In this document: positions 51,462 through 59,304 of the stretch, one piece after another
Position numbering within the stretch: the stretch's first letter is position 1
Layout: each line of letters opens with the position of its first letter
Assembly (NCBI RefSeq): GCF_900114915.1
Contig: NZ_FOUS01000020.1
Span: 1-64,000 of the forward strand
Origin: Bradyrhizobium sp. Rc3b
GTDB lineage: Bacteria > Pseudomonadota > Alphaproteobacteria > Rhizobiales > Xanthobacteraceae
DNA length: 64,000 nt
Direction of reading: 5' to 3'
Notes under the pieces: model-generated
Told to the model about the DNA's origin: nothing
The model's input: only the letters and a program-made list of their open reading frames with translations
The model's database searches: none
Position numbers and translations under genes: made by a program

Positions 51462-52448
51462 ATGTATCTCGTGAAGAATTCGCCGCGCGCGTTGTTCGCA
51501 GCGCTGATTCCGCTGGCCATCGTCGAAGCCGTGCTGCTGGTCTACGCCCTCGCGGGCGGACAGGTGAAAGATCCGGTGGGGGTGCCCGCGCCGGATCAGA
51601 TCCTGGTGCTGTATGCTGGCCGCATGGCGATGAACGCCACCTTGCTGTTCGCCGGACATATTGTGCTGCGGCAATGGACGGTCTCCAGCCGGCTCGCCTA
51701 CGGCCTGATGGGCGGCGTCATGGCGGCGGTGAGCTACGGCATTGCGATCCGCAACCACATCCAGCTGACGGCGCCCGGCGACGGCACAGTGATGACGATC
51801 GGACTGTTGCCGACCATTGCGGGAATGATCGGTGGCTTCCTCTACGGCCAGTTCGCCGGGCTGAGCCCTGTTGCGCGCGCAGCCGTGGATGCTTCCGCTG
51901 CCGACGCGTCAGGAAAGCGGCTGCCGCTGGCGTTCAACGGGCCGGTCCGCGTCCGCACGTCCTTCGCGGGCATCATCATCGCCGCGCTGATACCGACGGT
52001 GCTCGCAACTCTGCTGCCCTACACGTTGGTGCCGCTGCTGATGAACGGTTTCGGCGACAAGAGCACCGCACATATCTTCGCGGCGGTGATCCCGGCGCAG
52101 ACCTTCATGGTCATGATGGTAATCTCTGTCATTCCTTCGAGCATCTTCATGCTCTGCGTTCACCACGCCGCGCGAGCGATGAGCCGCCGCAACGCATGGG
52201 AGTACGCGGCGATTGGCGGCGTTGCGGCGTTCGCCTGTATGCTGTTGCTTGCGTTCGCGGTGCCACTGCTTGCCTTTCTCGTGGTGCCGGCAGCATTCTG
52301 CGGGGCTGTCATGGGCGCGATCTACCGCCGCTTCGCCGGCCTCGAGCCGATGCCGCTACCGGAAGCCGTGATCGCGACCGATCCGAACACGCTGGTCGAT
52401 GCCGATCATCCGTCGCGCCACCAACATGGCGTCATCCTCAGCAACTGA
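51462..52448 (+). CDS. hypothetical polytopic membrane protein
   Basis: A 328-residue protein with about eight helices, including LFAALIPLAIVEAVLLVYAL, LAYGLMGGVMAAVSYGIAI, MTIGLLPTIAGMIGGFLYG and IIIAALIPTVLATLLPYTLV. It ends in a soluble, acidic tail (VIATDPNTLVDADHPSRHQH). AAGGGG lies before the ATG at 51462. No family recognised. It is followed by a small one-span protein that may be co-transcribed. Confidence 0.75.
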   Translation: MYLVKNSPRALFAALIPLAIVEAVLLVYALAGGQVKDPVGVPAPDQILVLYAGRMAMNATLLFAGHIVLRQWTVSSRLAYGLMGGVMAAVSYGIAIRNHIQLTAPGDGTVMTIGLLPTIAGMIGGFLYGQFAGLSPVARAAVDASAADASGKRLPLAFNGPVRVRTSFAGIIIAALIPTVLATLLPYTLVPLLMNGFGDKSTAHIFAAVIPAQTFMVMMVISVIPSSIFMLCVHHAARAMSRRNAWEYAAIGGVAAFACMLLLAFAVPLLAFLVVPAAFCGAVMGAIYRRFAGLEPMPLPEAVIATDPNTLVDADHPSRHQHGVILSN

Positions 52449-52465
52449 TCGCCTGGGACAGTGAC

Positions 52466-52648
52466 ATGAAAGAGCTTGCGGCGCTTGGCGCGGGATTGGC
52501 AATCGCGGCCGTGGCGGTGCTCTGGTTCGCGACCGGGCCCGTGGTGGTGGATGCCGAGATCAAGCCGCTTCAGCCGAACGCAGATATGCCGGCCTTCAGG
52601 CCCGTTCCGAACGAACTGGCCGGCCCGACCGGTCGCGACAACCGGTGA
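52466..52648 (+). CDS. small one-span membrane protein
   Basis: A 60-residue protein, MKELAALGAGLAIAAVAVLW then FATGPVVVDAEIKPLQPNAD and a polar end. It has a single signal-anchor helix with a periplasmic tail. GGGACAGTGAC before the ATG, only 17 bases after the preceding gene, makes co-transcription likely. Confidence 0.65.
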   Translation: MKELAALGAGLAIAAVAVLWFATGPVVVDAEIKPLQPNADMPAFRPVPNELAGPTGRDNR

Positions 52649-52658
52649 CGATCTCGCT

Positions 52659-53090
52659 CTAGTTCTCAGGCCGGGCAACGCGCCATTGCAGCGTCGTCGC
52701 ATTGCCGTTGGCTTCACCCGGCGTCTTGTCGGCGGGGGAGGTGTAGAGCGGGCGATAGCGGTACGCCCACATCCTGCTGCCGTCGTCGCGGCTGATCACG
52801 GTGAAGTCGCCGACCGCCTTGGCGTCGGCCGTCGCGGCGAGCGGCACCCAGCTCTCGGTGCACTTGCCGTTGCAGTTCGACGTCTTTCCCGTGGTGTCGC
52901 GCTCGTAAGTGTAGAGCGTCATGCCCTTGAGATCGACGAGCTTGGGTCCCTGCTTGGTCAAAACAACCTTCGCCGGCGCGACCGTCGCTTCAGGCTTGGG
53001 CGGAGGAGGGTCGCCGCCGCCATGGCCGTTTGCGAGCGCATGGCCGGACGTGAGTGCGATGGCCGCGGCCGCGATGAGAAACCTGAACAT
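52659..53090 (-). CDS. exported 'secreted repeat' (COG4315-type) protein
   Basis: A 143-residue protein with a Sec signal (MFRFLIAAAAIALTSGHALA) and a mature domain with GMTLYTYERDTTGKTSNCNG, KCTESWVPLAAT and a closing RPLYTSPADKTPGEANG. These are the landmarks of the PF03640 secreted repeat, with a conserved Cys pair. The function is unknown. A consensus CtrA box lies 23 bases upstream of the ATG. Confidence 0.85.
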   Translation of the reverse strand: MFRFLIAAAAIALTSGHALANGHGGGDPPPPKPEATVAPAKVVLTKQGPKLVDLKGMTLYTYERDTTGKTSNCNGKCTESWVPLAATADAKAVGDFTVISRDDGSRMWAYRYRPLYTSPADKTPGEANGNATTLQWRVARPEN

Positions 53091-53112
53091 CCGAAACCCC
53101 CGAAGCGCAAAG

Positions 53113-53127
53113 TTAATCGCGCGTTAA
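53113..53127 (-). promoter_or_regulatory. CtrA box upstream of the secreted-repeat gene
   Basis: Read on the minus strand: TTAA-CGCGCGA-TTAAC, full CtrA consensus, 23 bases before the ATG at 53090. Located in GC-rich surroundings, so chance occurrence is less likely. Confidence 0.65.
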
Positions 53128-53210
53128 GCGCAGAATGTTGCGGACCGTAGCAGCCGAAGGTTAGTTCAAGGTTTCGCAGCCCTGCGACAATTGCGGGCAA
53201 ACATACCGTA

Positions 53211-53675
53211 TCATACCGGAGTTTCGCGCAGCGGTGCGCGGCTCAGATCGTTGCCGGCGGCAATCGCCTTGCGCAGCAGCCGCATCAGATCCTCGCCCTC
53301 TTTTGCGCTGAGACCACGCAGCAGGATGCGCTGGGCCGATTCCACGGCCGGGGTGATCTTGCGCAGCGTGCGCCGGCCTTCGTCGGTGATCTCGAGCTCG
53401 CGGGCGCGGCGATCGCGGCTGGAAGCGCGGCGCTCGGCCAGTCCCTTCTGCACGAGGCGGTCGATCACGCCGGTGATGGTGGTGCGGTCATAGGCGATCA
53501 AGCCTGCCAGCGTCACCTGGTCGAGCCCCGGATTGGCCTTGATAGTCGCGAGCGCGGCGTATTGCACCGGCGTGAGATCAAAGCCGGCATCCTCGACCTC
53601 GGCCAGGAACACCGCGACGGCGATCTGCTGGAACCGGCGTGCCAGATGCCCAGGCATGTCGTTGTTGTCTTTCAC
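53211..53675 (-). CDS. MarR family regulator
   Basis: A 154-residue winged-helix regulator: LTPVQYAALATIKANPGLDQ, VTLAGLIAYDRTTITGVIDR, LVQKGLAERRASSRDRRARE is the MarR recognition helix and wing. GTG at 53675 follows GAGGAGAATTCG, so it is preferred over an upstream TTG. It is divergent from an aromatic hydroxylase gene; the palindrome at 53717-53739 in the shared promoter region is the probable operator. MarR proteins of this type respond to aromatic acids. Confidence 0.9.
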   Translation of the reverse strand: MKDNNDMPGHLARRFQQIAVAVFLAEVEDAGFDLTPVQYAALATIKANPGLDQVTLAGLIAYDRTTITGVIDRLVQKGLAERRASSRDRRARELEITDEGRRTLRKITPAVESAQRILLRGLSAKEGEDLMRLLRKAIAAGNDLSRAPLRETPV

Positions 53676-53716
53676 CGAATTCTCCTCAAAGGCGCGGCGG
53701 TGCGCGATCGTTGACA

Positions 53717-53739
53717 AGTATACTGATAGTCAGCATACT
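53717..53739. promoter_or_regulatory. probable MarR operator
   Basis: AGTATACTGATAGTCAGCATACT, a 23-base imperfect palindrome (AGTAT...CTGA...TCAG...ATACT) between divergent MarR and hydroxylase genes. It resembles known MarR-type sites in length and layout. Confidence 0.75.
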
Positions 53740-53773
53740 GAGCAATATCAAAACAGGTTGACGGGAGAGGCTC

Positions 53774-55696
53774 ATGCAATTCCATCTGAATGGATTTCAG
53801 CCGGGCGACCCTGACATTGCCGACCCCGCCGAGCGCGTTCAGGCCCCGGGCGCGGCGGGCGCCGTGCCTGATGAGGTCGATGTCCTCATCGTCGGCTGTG
53901 GTCCTGCGGGCCTCACGCTCGCTGCCCAGCTCGCGCAATTCCCCGACATCAAGACCTGCATCGTCGAGCAGAAGCCGAACCGCTTGCTGGTCGGGCAGGC
54001 CGATGGCATCGCCTGCCGCACCATGGAAATGTTTCACGCCTACGGCTTCAGCGAGCGCGTGCTGAAGGAGGCCTATTGGGTCAACGAGACGACATTCTGG
54101 AAGCCGGACGAGCGCCTGCCCGAGACCATCGTCCGCAGCGGAAGGGTGCAGGACGTCGAGGACGGCCTGTCCGAATTCCCGCATGTCATCCTCAACCAGG
54201 CGCGCATCCACGACGGCTTTCTCGACGTGATGCGCAAATCGCCGGCCAAGCTCGCCCCACATTACAGCCGCCGCCTGCTCGACCTCGAGGTCGATCCGGA
54301 CGCGGGTCCGGCCGACCATGCCGTGACCGCGCGCCTCGAACGCGTCGATGGGGGAAGCGAGGGCAAGGTCGAGACGATCAAGGCGCGCTATGTCGTCGGC
54401 TGCGATGGCGCGCGCAGCACCGTGCGCAAGTCGATCGGGCGCGAGCTGCATGGCGATTCCGCCAACCACGCCTGGGGCGTGATGGACGTGCTGGTGGTGA
54501 CCGATTTTCCGGACATCCGCTTCAAGTCGCTGATCCAATCGGCGAAGGACGGCAGCCTGCTGATCATTCCGCGCGAAGGCGGCTACATGGTCCGCATCTA
54601 TGTCGAGCTCGCCAAGCTCGATGTCGGCGAGCGCGTCGCCAGCCGCAACATCACCGCCGATGACGTGATTGCGAAAGCGCAGCGGATCCTGAAGCCCCAT
54701 ACGCTGGACGTGAAGGAGATCGCCTGGTGGTCGGTCTACGAGATCGGCCAGCGTCTCACCGACAAGTTCGACGACGTGCCGGAAGCGGAGATCGCAACGC
54801 GGCTGCCGCGCATCTTCATCGCCGGCGATGCCTGCCATACCCACAGTCCGAAAGCCGGGCAGGGCATGAACGTCTCGATGCAGGATGCCTTCAATCTCGG
54901 CTGGAAGCTTGCCGCCGTCCTCCGGAAGCAGTGCGCCCCGAGCCTGCTGCATTCCTATTCGGCGGAGCGTCAGGCGGTTGCGAAAGAGCTGATCGATTTC
55001 GATCGCGAGTGGGCGGGGATTCTGGCTTCGTCAGCAAAGGCGGGTGGCGCCGACGCCGCCAGGACTCAGGACTATTTTGTCAGGCATGGCCGCTACACCG
55101 CGGGCACGGCGACACATTACACGCCATCGATCCTCACCGGTGCAGCCTCGCATCAGCACCTCGCGCAAGGCCTGGTCATCGGCAAGCGCTTCCATTCCGC
55201 CCCGGTGATCCGGCTGGCGGACGCCAAGCCGTTTCATCTCGGCCACGCCGCGCAGGCTGATGGCCGCTTCCGGATCTATGCGTTTTCGCCTGCTGAAAAT
55301 CCCGCAGCGTCGGACTCGGCCATTCGTAAATTGTGCAATTTTCTCGCGGAATCCCCGAAATCTCCGATCCGGCGACACACGACCCGAAGCTCCGACATCG
55401 ACAGCGTGATCGATCTGCGCGCGGTGTTTCAGCAGGATCATCGAGAACTCGCGATCGAGGCGATGCCGCCTATGTTGCTTCCGAGCAAAGGCCGTTACGG
55501 CTTGTACGACTACGAGAAGATGTTCTGTCCGGACCTCAAGAGCGGCCAGGACGTTTTCGCCATGCGCGGCATCGATCGGAAAGCCGGCTGCATGGTCGTG
55601 GTGCGCCCGGACCAGTATGTCGCGAACGTGCTGCCGCTCTCTGACTTTGCCGGGCTTGCATCGTACTTCGACGCGTTCATGTTGCAGGTCAACTGA
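53774..55696 (+). CDS. FAD-dependent aromatic hydroxylase (MobA / phenol 2-monooxygenase family)
   Basis: A 640-residue flavoprotein monooxygenase of the PheA/TfdB class. FAD motif GCGPAG at 41-46, middle motif CDGARSTVR near 210-220, second FAD motif GDACHTHSPKAGQGMN at about 350-366, and a thioredoxin-like C-terminal domain. Length and the layout resemble 3-hydroxybenzoate 4-monooxygenase (MobA), but the aromatic substrate cannot be proved from sequence alone. It is divergent from a MarR regulator and probably induced by its substrate. No ring-cleavage gene is present in the window. Confidence 0.88.
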   Translation: MQFHLNGFQPGDPDIADPAERVQAPGAAGAVPDEVDVLIVGCGPAGLTLAAQLAQFPDIKTCIVEQKPNRLLVGQADGIACRTMEMFHAYGFSERVLKEAYWVNETTFWKPDERLPETIVRSGRVQDVEDGLSEFPHVILNQARIHDGFLDVMRKSPAKLAPHYSRRLLDLEVDPDAGPADHAVTARLERVDGGSEGKVETIKARYVVGCDGARSTVRKSIGRELHGDSANHAWGVMDVLVVTDFPDIRFKSLIQSAKDGSLLIIPREGGYMVRIYVELAKLDVGERVASRNITADDVIAKAQRILKPHTLDVKEIAWWSVYEIGQRLTDKFDDVPEAEIATRLPRIFIAGDACHTHSPKAGQGMNVSMQDAFNLGWKLAAVLRKQCAPSLLHSYSAERQAVAKELIDFDREWAGILASSAKAGGADAARTQDYFVRHGRYTAGTATHYTPSILTGAASHQHLAQGLVIGKRFHSAPVIRLADAKPFHLGHAAQADGRFRIYAFSPAENPAASDSAIRKLCNFLAESPKSPIRRHTTRSSDIDSVIDLRAVFQQDHRELAIEAMPPMLLPSKGRYGLYDYEKMFCPDLKSGQDVFAMRGIDRKAGCMVVVRPDQYVANVLPLSDFAGLASYFDAFMLQVN

Positions 55697-55815
55697 TTGC
55701 AGTCGACTGACGGTCCGCCAGCGCCGCTTACGCGTTGCGTCGATGAATGGCAGATGAATATTGAACCGCGCGCGGCATGCGTTTCAATCTTTCGATGGAT
55801 GGGCGCGCCATGCGC

Positions 55816-55840
55816 GGAACGCCTGTTCTGCCCGCGCGTT
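55816..55840 (+). promoter_or_regulatory. EcfG-type promoter
   Basis: GGAAC at 55816-55820, exactly 16 bases, CGTT at 55837-55840, 26 bases before the ATG at 55867. Full match to the general-stress consensus. Confidence 0.75.
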
Positions 55841-55866
55841 CCGACTCGAAAGAGGAGGAACACGCC

Positions 55867-56883
55867 ATGACATTCAAGAGCGTTTTGGTTGCCGCATTGC
55901 TGCTCGCGCCAACAGCCGCATTGGCCGCGCCGGGCATCGTCACGGTCTCGACCGGCCTGCGCGCCGGGCCAGGTTCAGGCTTTCCCCTGGTCGATCGCAT
56001 CCCCGGGGGCGCCCGCGTCAACATCCATGGCTGCCTGCGCGGCAATGCCTGGTGCGACGTCAGCTTCTCCGATGATCGCGGCTGGGTGTCGTCGCAATAT
56101 CTCGAATATCTCTATCGCAATCACTACGTCTATCTCCCCGACTATGTCGACCAGATCGATGTGCCCGTCGTTCCCTTCGTGCTGACCTCGTATTGGTCGA
56201 GTTACTATGGGGGACGTCCCTGGTATCGACGCCATGCCTATTGGAATAACTACTGGACCTCTCATCAGAGCGTCGCGACGCGGATGACGATTGATCCGCG
56301 TGCTGCCCGCATCGGCCGCGCGGCAACGCGCGACGCGGCGATCGCACTCGAACGCAGCGGCGTGCGCGGCAAGGGAGCCGCCGCGATCTCAACGCGCGAC
56401 GCCGCGACTACACAGCGCGATGCGGCGATCGCGAAGCGCGACGCGGCGATCGCGAGGCGGGACGCTGCGGTCGCCAAGCGCGGCGCTGCGGTTACGCCCG
56501 ACCGGACCCGCGTTGGACCAAGTGAACGCATCGCGCATGAGCGGACCAATGTGCAGACCCGCAATCCGCGTGATGCACAAGCCCGCATGATGCGTGAGCA
56601 GGCCGCGACCCGCGCCCCGGTGCGCGCGCAGCCGATGGCCCGCACGCATGAAGCGCCGCGTGCGTCGGCCGCGCCTTCAGCACGTCCCGCGACGCCGCAT
56701 GTCGCCCAGCCAAGCGTGAGCCATGGTTCGCCGATGAATGCCCGTGCGCAGATGCCGGCGCCGCGCGCGGCCGCGCCTGCCATGCCGCACGGCGGCGGGG
56801 GTGGTGCTCCGCATATCAATGCCGCCCCGCGTGGCGGCGGCGCCCCGGCGGGCGGGCCCGTCGGCGGACATCAGAAGCACTAG
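55867..56883 (+). CDS. exported SH3-domain protein with Arg/Ala repeats
   Basis: A 338-residue exported protein: signal MTFKSVLVAALLLAPTAALA, then a bacterial SH3 domain (VTVSTGLRAGPGSGFPLVDR, WVSSQYLEYLY), an aromatic stretch (YWSSYYGGRPWYRRHAYWNN), then tandem seven-residue repeats RDAAIAK/RDAAIAR/RDAAVAK at about 184-205 and a Pro/Ala/His/Gly-rich tail. GAGGAGG precedes the ATG. The tail is low-complexity and probably unstructured; the SH3 part may bind peptidoglycan. EcfG-like promoter upstream. Confidence 0.85.
   Translation: MTFKSVLVAALLLAPTAALAAPGIVTVSTGLRAGPGSGFPLVDRIPGGARVNIHGCLRGNAWCDVSFSDDRGWVSSQYLEYLYRNHYVYLPDYVDQIDVPVVPFVLTSYWSSYYGGRPWYRRHAYWNNYWTSHQSVATRMTIDPRAARIGRAATRDAAIALERSGVRGKGAAAISTRDAATTQRDAAIAKRDAAIARRDAAVAKRGAAVTPDRTRVGPSERIAHERTNVQTRNPRDAQARMMREQAATRAPVRAQPMARTHEAPRASAAPSARPATPHVAQPSVSHGSPMNARAQMPAPRAAAPAMPHGGGGGAPHINAAPRGGGAPAGGPVGGHQKH
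56416..56492 (+). repeat. 21-bp tandem repeat in the SH3-domain gene
   Basis: Units of 21 bases begin at 56416, 56437, 56458 and 56479 (the last incomplete) and encode RDAAIAK, RDAAIAR, RDAAVAK and a diverged GAA.V unit. Confidence 0.85.
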
Positions 56884-56894
56884 CTTTGCAAGGA

Positions 56895-56923
56895 AAAGCC
56901 CGGCCCTGATGCCGGGCTTTTTC
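56895..56923 (+). terminator. Rho-independent terminator
   Basis: AAAGCCCGGC-CCTGAT-GCCGGGCTTT followed by TTC, twelve bases after the SH3-domain gene stop. Confidence 0.92.
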
Positions 56924-57044
56924 TTCGCCGTGCCGAGGCCTTTACAATTTAAGTCAGATCTTCGCGGGCAGATTTCATCGATCGTAACATGTCTACCCAA
57001 AGGTGTAAGCATCCACTCGGGGCAGCGGGGCACGGGAGGATGAT

Positions 57045-57323
57045 ATGAGACAGAGCCAGGCGGAGACGCGCCGCCAAAATGTCGCGAAGCGTTCGATGAC
57101 GAAGGAGGCCAAACAGCTGACCGGCCTGATTGCCGGGCTGCGCGAATCCCTCGAAGGGATCCACAAGGAACGGACGAGCACAAAGCTCACCGGCGCCGAG
57201 ATGGGCATGCTCGACGAGCGTCGCAACAACCTGCTGCTCACCATCGCAGCCCTCGACGACCGCCTCTCCGCGGTGCAGGGGCTGATCGATCTCGGCCGAC
57301 CCCACATCATCCGCGTGCACTAG
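57045..57323 (+). CDS. small conserved coiled-coil protein
   Basis: A 92-residue hydrophilic protein: MRQSQAETRRQNVAKRSMTK, EAKQLTGLIAGLRESLEGIH, MLDERRNNLLLTIAALDDRL. Heptad spacing suggests a coiled coil. GGGAGGATGAT precedes the ATG. It has no named family. Confidence 0.7.
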   Translation: MRQSQAETRRQNVAKRSMTKEAKQLTGLIAGLRESLEGIHKERTSTKLTGAEMGMLDERRNNLLLTIAALDDRLSAVQGLIDLGRPHIIRVH

Positions 57324-57617
57324 CGGGGGCTCGGCCATGGGACGCGCGGTTCCGTTGCTGCCGTGACGGGCCGCCCCCGGCGGTCGATCCGGCACGCCAT
57401 GGTCCAGCACGGCTGGTAGACGGCCCCGTCGTCGCAGGGAGAACCTGCGGCGGGCCGGAATCGCATCCCAGCGGGGCGCGGCTCGACGCCGGTCGCCGGC
57501 GCCGATCATCGGCGCCATGCCTGCGGACGGCACCAAATTGCCATGCTCCCGGCGAATTGCCGCCAAAGCCCGCTGCCACGAGGAGGCCGGGTGCAGGGCG
57601 ACGCAAGGGGATGCGAA

Positions 57618-57797
57618 TTGGCCTACAAGATGGTCGCAGAACGCGACAACGAGAAGTACAGTTTCGCCCGCGAGAGCCGGCTGCTCATCGTGGCGAAGGC
57701 GAAGGTGTGGGCGAGCGAGGGATGGCGGGTCGTCATCACCGACCAGGACGGCAAGGCCTACGCACCGCCGGAGTTCGATCAGCTGTCGGCGGCGTGA
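57618..57797 (+). CDS. small conserved protein with TTG start
   Basis: A 59-residue protein beginning [L]AYKMVAERDNEKYSFARES and continuing RLLIVAKAKVWASEGWRVVI. Similar short proteins ('YSFARESRLLIVAKAKVWASEGW') recur in Bradyrhizobium, and there they begin at this point. TTG at 57618 follows AAGGGGATGCGAA. Function unknown. Confidence 0.7.
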   Translation: MAYKMVAERDNEKYSFARESRLLIVAKAKVWASEGWRVVITDQDGKAYAPPEFDQLSAA

Positions 57798-57823
57798 CCG
57801 AAGGGCGGGCGAGGGGACGGCAT

Positions 57824-58189
57824 TTGAGATCGCTGTTTCGACTGGGGCGCGATCGGATCGTGCCCGTGATGACTTTTGCAGCCGCCGCTGTTCTGACGGT
57901 GACGGTCGCCGCCGCGCAAAATCTCGACGCCGGCAAGCCGCCCGCAAAGCTCTTCGCTGAGGGCTGCGCGACCTGCCATCGCAGCCCGCGCGGCCTTGCC
58001 AAGGGTCGCTTCAGCCTGACGTTAACCTGGTTCCTGAAGGACCATTACGCGACCAGCTCGGACTCGGCCAAGGCGCTCGCGGCGTATCTTGAGTCAGTCG
58101 ATACTCCGCCGCCGCGCGCTGCTGCCAAACCCGCCAAGAAGCCCGCCCGGTCCGCACCGCATCCGCCCAAGCCGGTGCAGAGCCAGTAG
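57824..58189 (+). CDS. small c-type cytochrome-like protein
   Basis: A 121-residue exported protein. TTG at 57824 follows GAGGGGACGGCAT; the ATG at 57869 is an alternative. The signal helix VMTFAAAAVLTVTVAAAQN is followed by CATCH, a haem-binding CxxCH at CATCHRSPRG, then LTWFLKDHYATSSDSAKALA and a Pro/Lys-rich tail. The Met ligand of ordinary class I cytochromes is not obvious, so the haem may be bis-His or have another ligand. It is preceded by a small gene on the same strand. Confidence 0.75.
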   Translation: MRSLFRLGRDRIVPVMTFAAAAVLTVTVAAAQNLDAGKPPAKLFAEGCATCHRSPRGLAKGRFSLTLTWFLKDHYATSSDSAKALAAYLESVDTPPPRAAAKPAKKPARSAPHPPKPVQSQ

Positions 58190-58203
58190 GGCGTGCGAGG
58201 CCG

Positions 58204-58773
58204 CTATCTGCGCCGATTGGTCTGAGCGAGCAGCCGTGCGTGCACGGCGCGTAGCTCGGCGCTCATCCGCGTCTGTCCCGTCGTGACATAGGAGAGCCAT
58301 GCGCCGTCGGCGGCCAGACGCACGATTTGCAGATCGGGCGCGTCGTCGGTCGTGCGATGACGCTTCAGGCGCGCCTTGATCCAGTCGTTCCAGAGCCGGC
58401 GCAGCGGCGGATCGGTGACGACGACCATGCTCAACGCCGCCCATGGGGTCGCGAAGCCGAAGGCCTTGCCGGTGAACACGGCATTCACATAGGCCCGCGT
58501 GAAGCGGCCGCGAGGCTTCGGATCGGCTTCAATCGCGGCGTCGATCTCGGTATCGACGCGCGCGAGCAGGTCGGCAAACAGGCCCTCGATCAACGCCTGC
58601 TTGCTGCCAAAGTGGTGAAACAGCCCGCCCTTGGTGACGCCCGCCGCCACTGCGACCGCCTGCACCGTGACGCCGGCGACGCCGTGGTCCATGGCGATCG
58701 CCGCGGCACAGTCGAGCAGGGCGCGCCGGACCTGCTCGGGCTGCTTGGCGCGGGTGTAGCGGTTCTCCGGCAT
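58204..58773 (-). CDS. TetR family regulator, coupled to an SMR efflux gene
   Basis: A 189-residue regulator: HTH MDHGVAGVTVQAVAVAAGVT then KGGLFHHFGSKQALIEGLFA, followed by a ligand domain with FTGKAFGFATPWAALSMVVV. Its ATG shares one base with the stop of the SMR gene (TGATG), so both are on one transcript. It probably represses the pair through the palindrome at 59146-59157. Confidence 0.9.
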   Translation of the reverse strand: MPENRYTRAKQPEQVRRALLDCAAAIAMDHGVAGVTVQAVAVAAGVTKGGLFHHFGSKQALIEGLFADLLARVDTEIDAAIEADPKPRGRFTRAYVNAVFTGKAFGFATPWAALSMVVVTDPPLRRLWNDWIKARLKRHRTTDDAPDLQIVRLAADGAWLSYVTTGQTRMSAELRAVHARLLAQTNRRR

Positions 58774-59117
58774 CAATGCGCCGTGGTCTGCGAGAACAGG
58801 TTGATGACCACGACCCCTGACACGATCAGCGCGATGCCGACGAAGGCCGCGGAGTCCAGCATCTGGCGGAACAGCACGAAGGAGACGGTCGCCGTCAGGA
58901 TGATGCCGACCCCGCCCCAGATCGCATAGGCGATGCTCAAGGGGATGACGCGGATCGCCACCGACAGCGCATAGAACGAGGCGACATAGAACAGGACCAT
59001 CGCCAGCGTCGGCCACGGGCGGCTGAACTGGGCGGATTGCTGCAGGAAGGCGGACGCCGTGACCTCGAGAACGATGGCGAGGGCGAGCGCTGCGTAGGCA
59101 CTGAAGGCGGAGGTCAT
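58773..59117 (-). CDS. small multidrug resistance (SMR/EmrE) transporter
   Basis: A 114-residue, four-helix exporter. The essential membrane Glu18 lies in ALALAIVLEVTASAFLQQS. The SMR signature continues with FYALSVAIRVIPLSIAYAIW-GGVG. It exports quaternary ammonium or other cations by proton antiport as a dual-topology dimer. GGAGCTGACC precedes the ATG at 59117. The TetR gene follows in the same operon. Confidence 0.92.
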   Translation of the reverse strand: MTSAFSAYAALALAIVLEVTASAFLQQSAQFSRPWPTLAMVLFYVASFYALSVAIRVIPLSIAYAIWGGVGIILTATVSFVLFRQMLDSAAFVGIALIVSGVVVINLFSQTTAH

Positions 59118-59145
59118 GGTCAGCTCCGGCGGGGCGATAGAAAGA

Positions 59146-59157
59146 TACCGCGCGGTA
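59146..59157. promoter_or_regulatory. palindrome, probable TetR operator
   Basis: TACCGCGCGGTA, a perfect 12-base palindrome, 29 bases upstream of the SMR start codon. With flanking bases the site reads ATACCGCGCGGTAGGTAT, typical of AcrR/TetR-type operators. Confidence 0.75.
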
Positions 59158-59247
59158 GGTATGTTTAGCACGCCGTGTCCGGCTTTGGCCAGGACGAGGT
59201 ATCACGTGTGCGTGACGCGGCTGCGACACCCGGCAACGCAGCATAAA

Positions 59248-59274
59248 GCCGCCGCGTGGTGAACAAGCGGCGGC
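59248..59274 (-). terminator. possible terminator after the methyltransferase gene
   Basis: GCCGCCGC-N11-GCGGCGGC, followed (minus strand) by TTTATG, about 30 bases after the methyltransferase stop. The T-run is short. Confidence 0.5.
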
Positions 59275-59304
59275 TCGAAAAATTTCGTGGCATTTCGACC
59301 GGTG

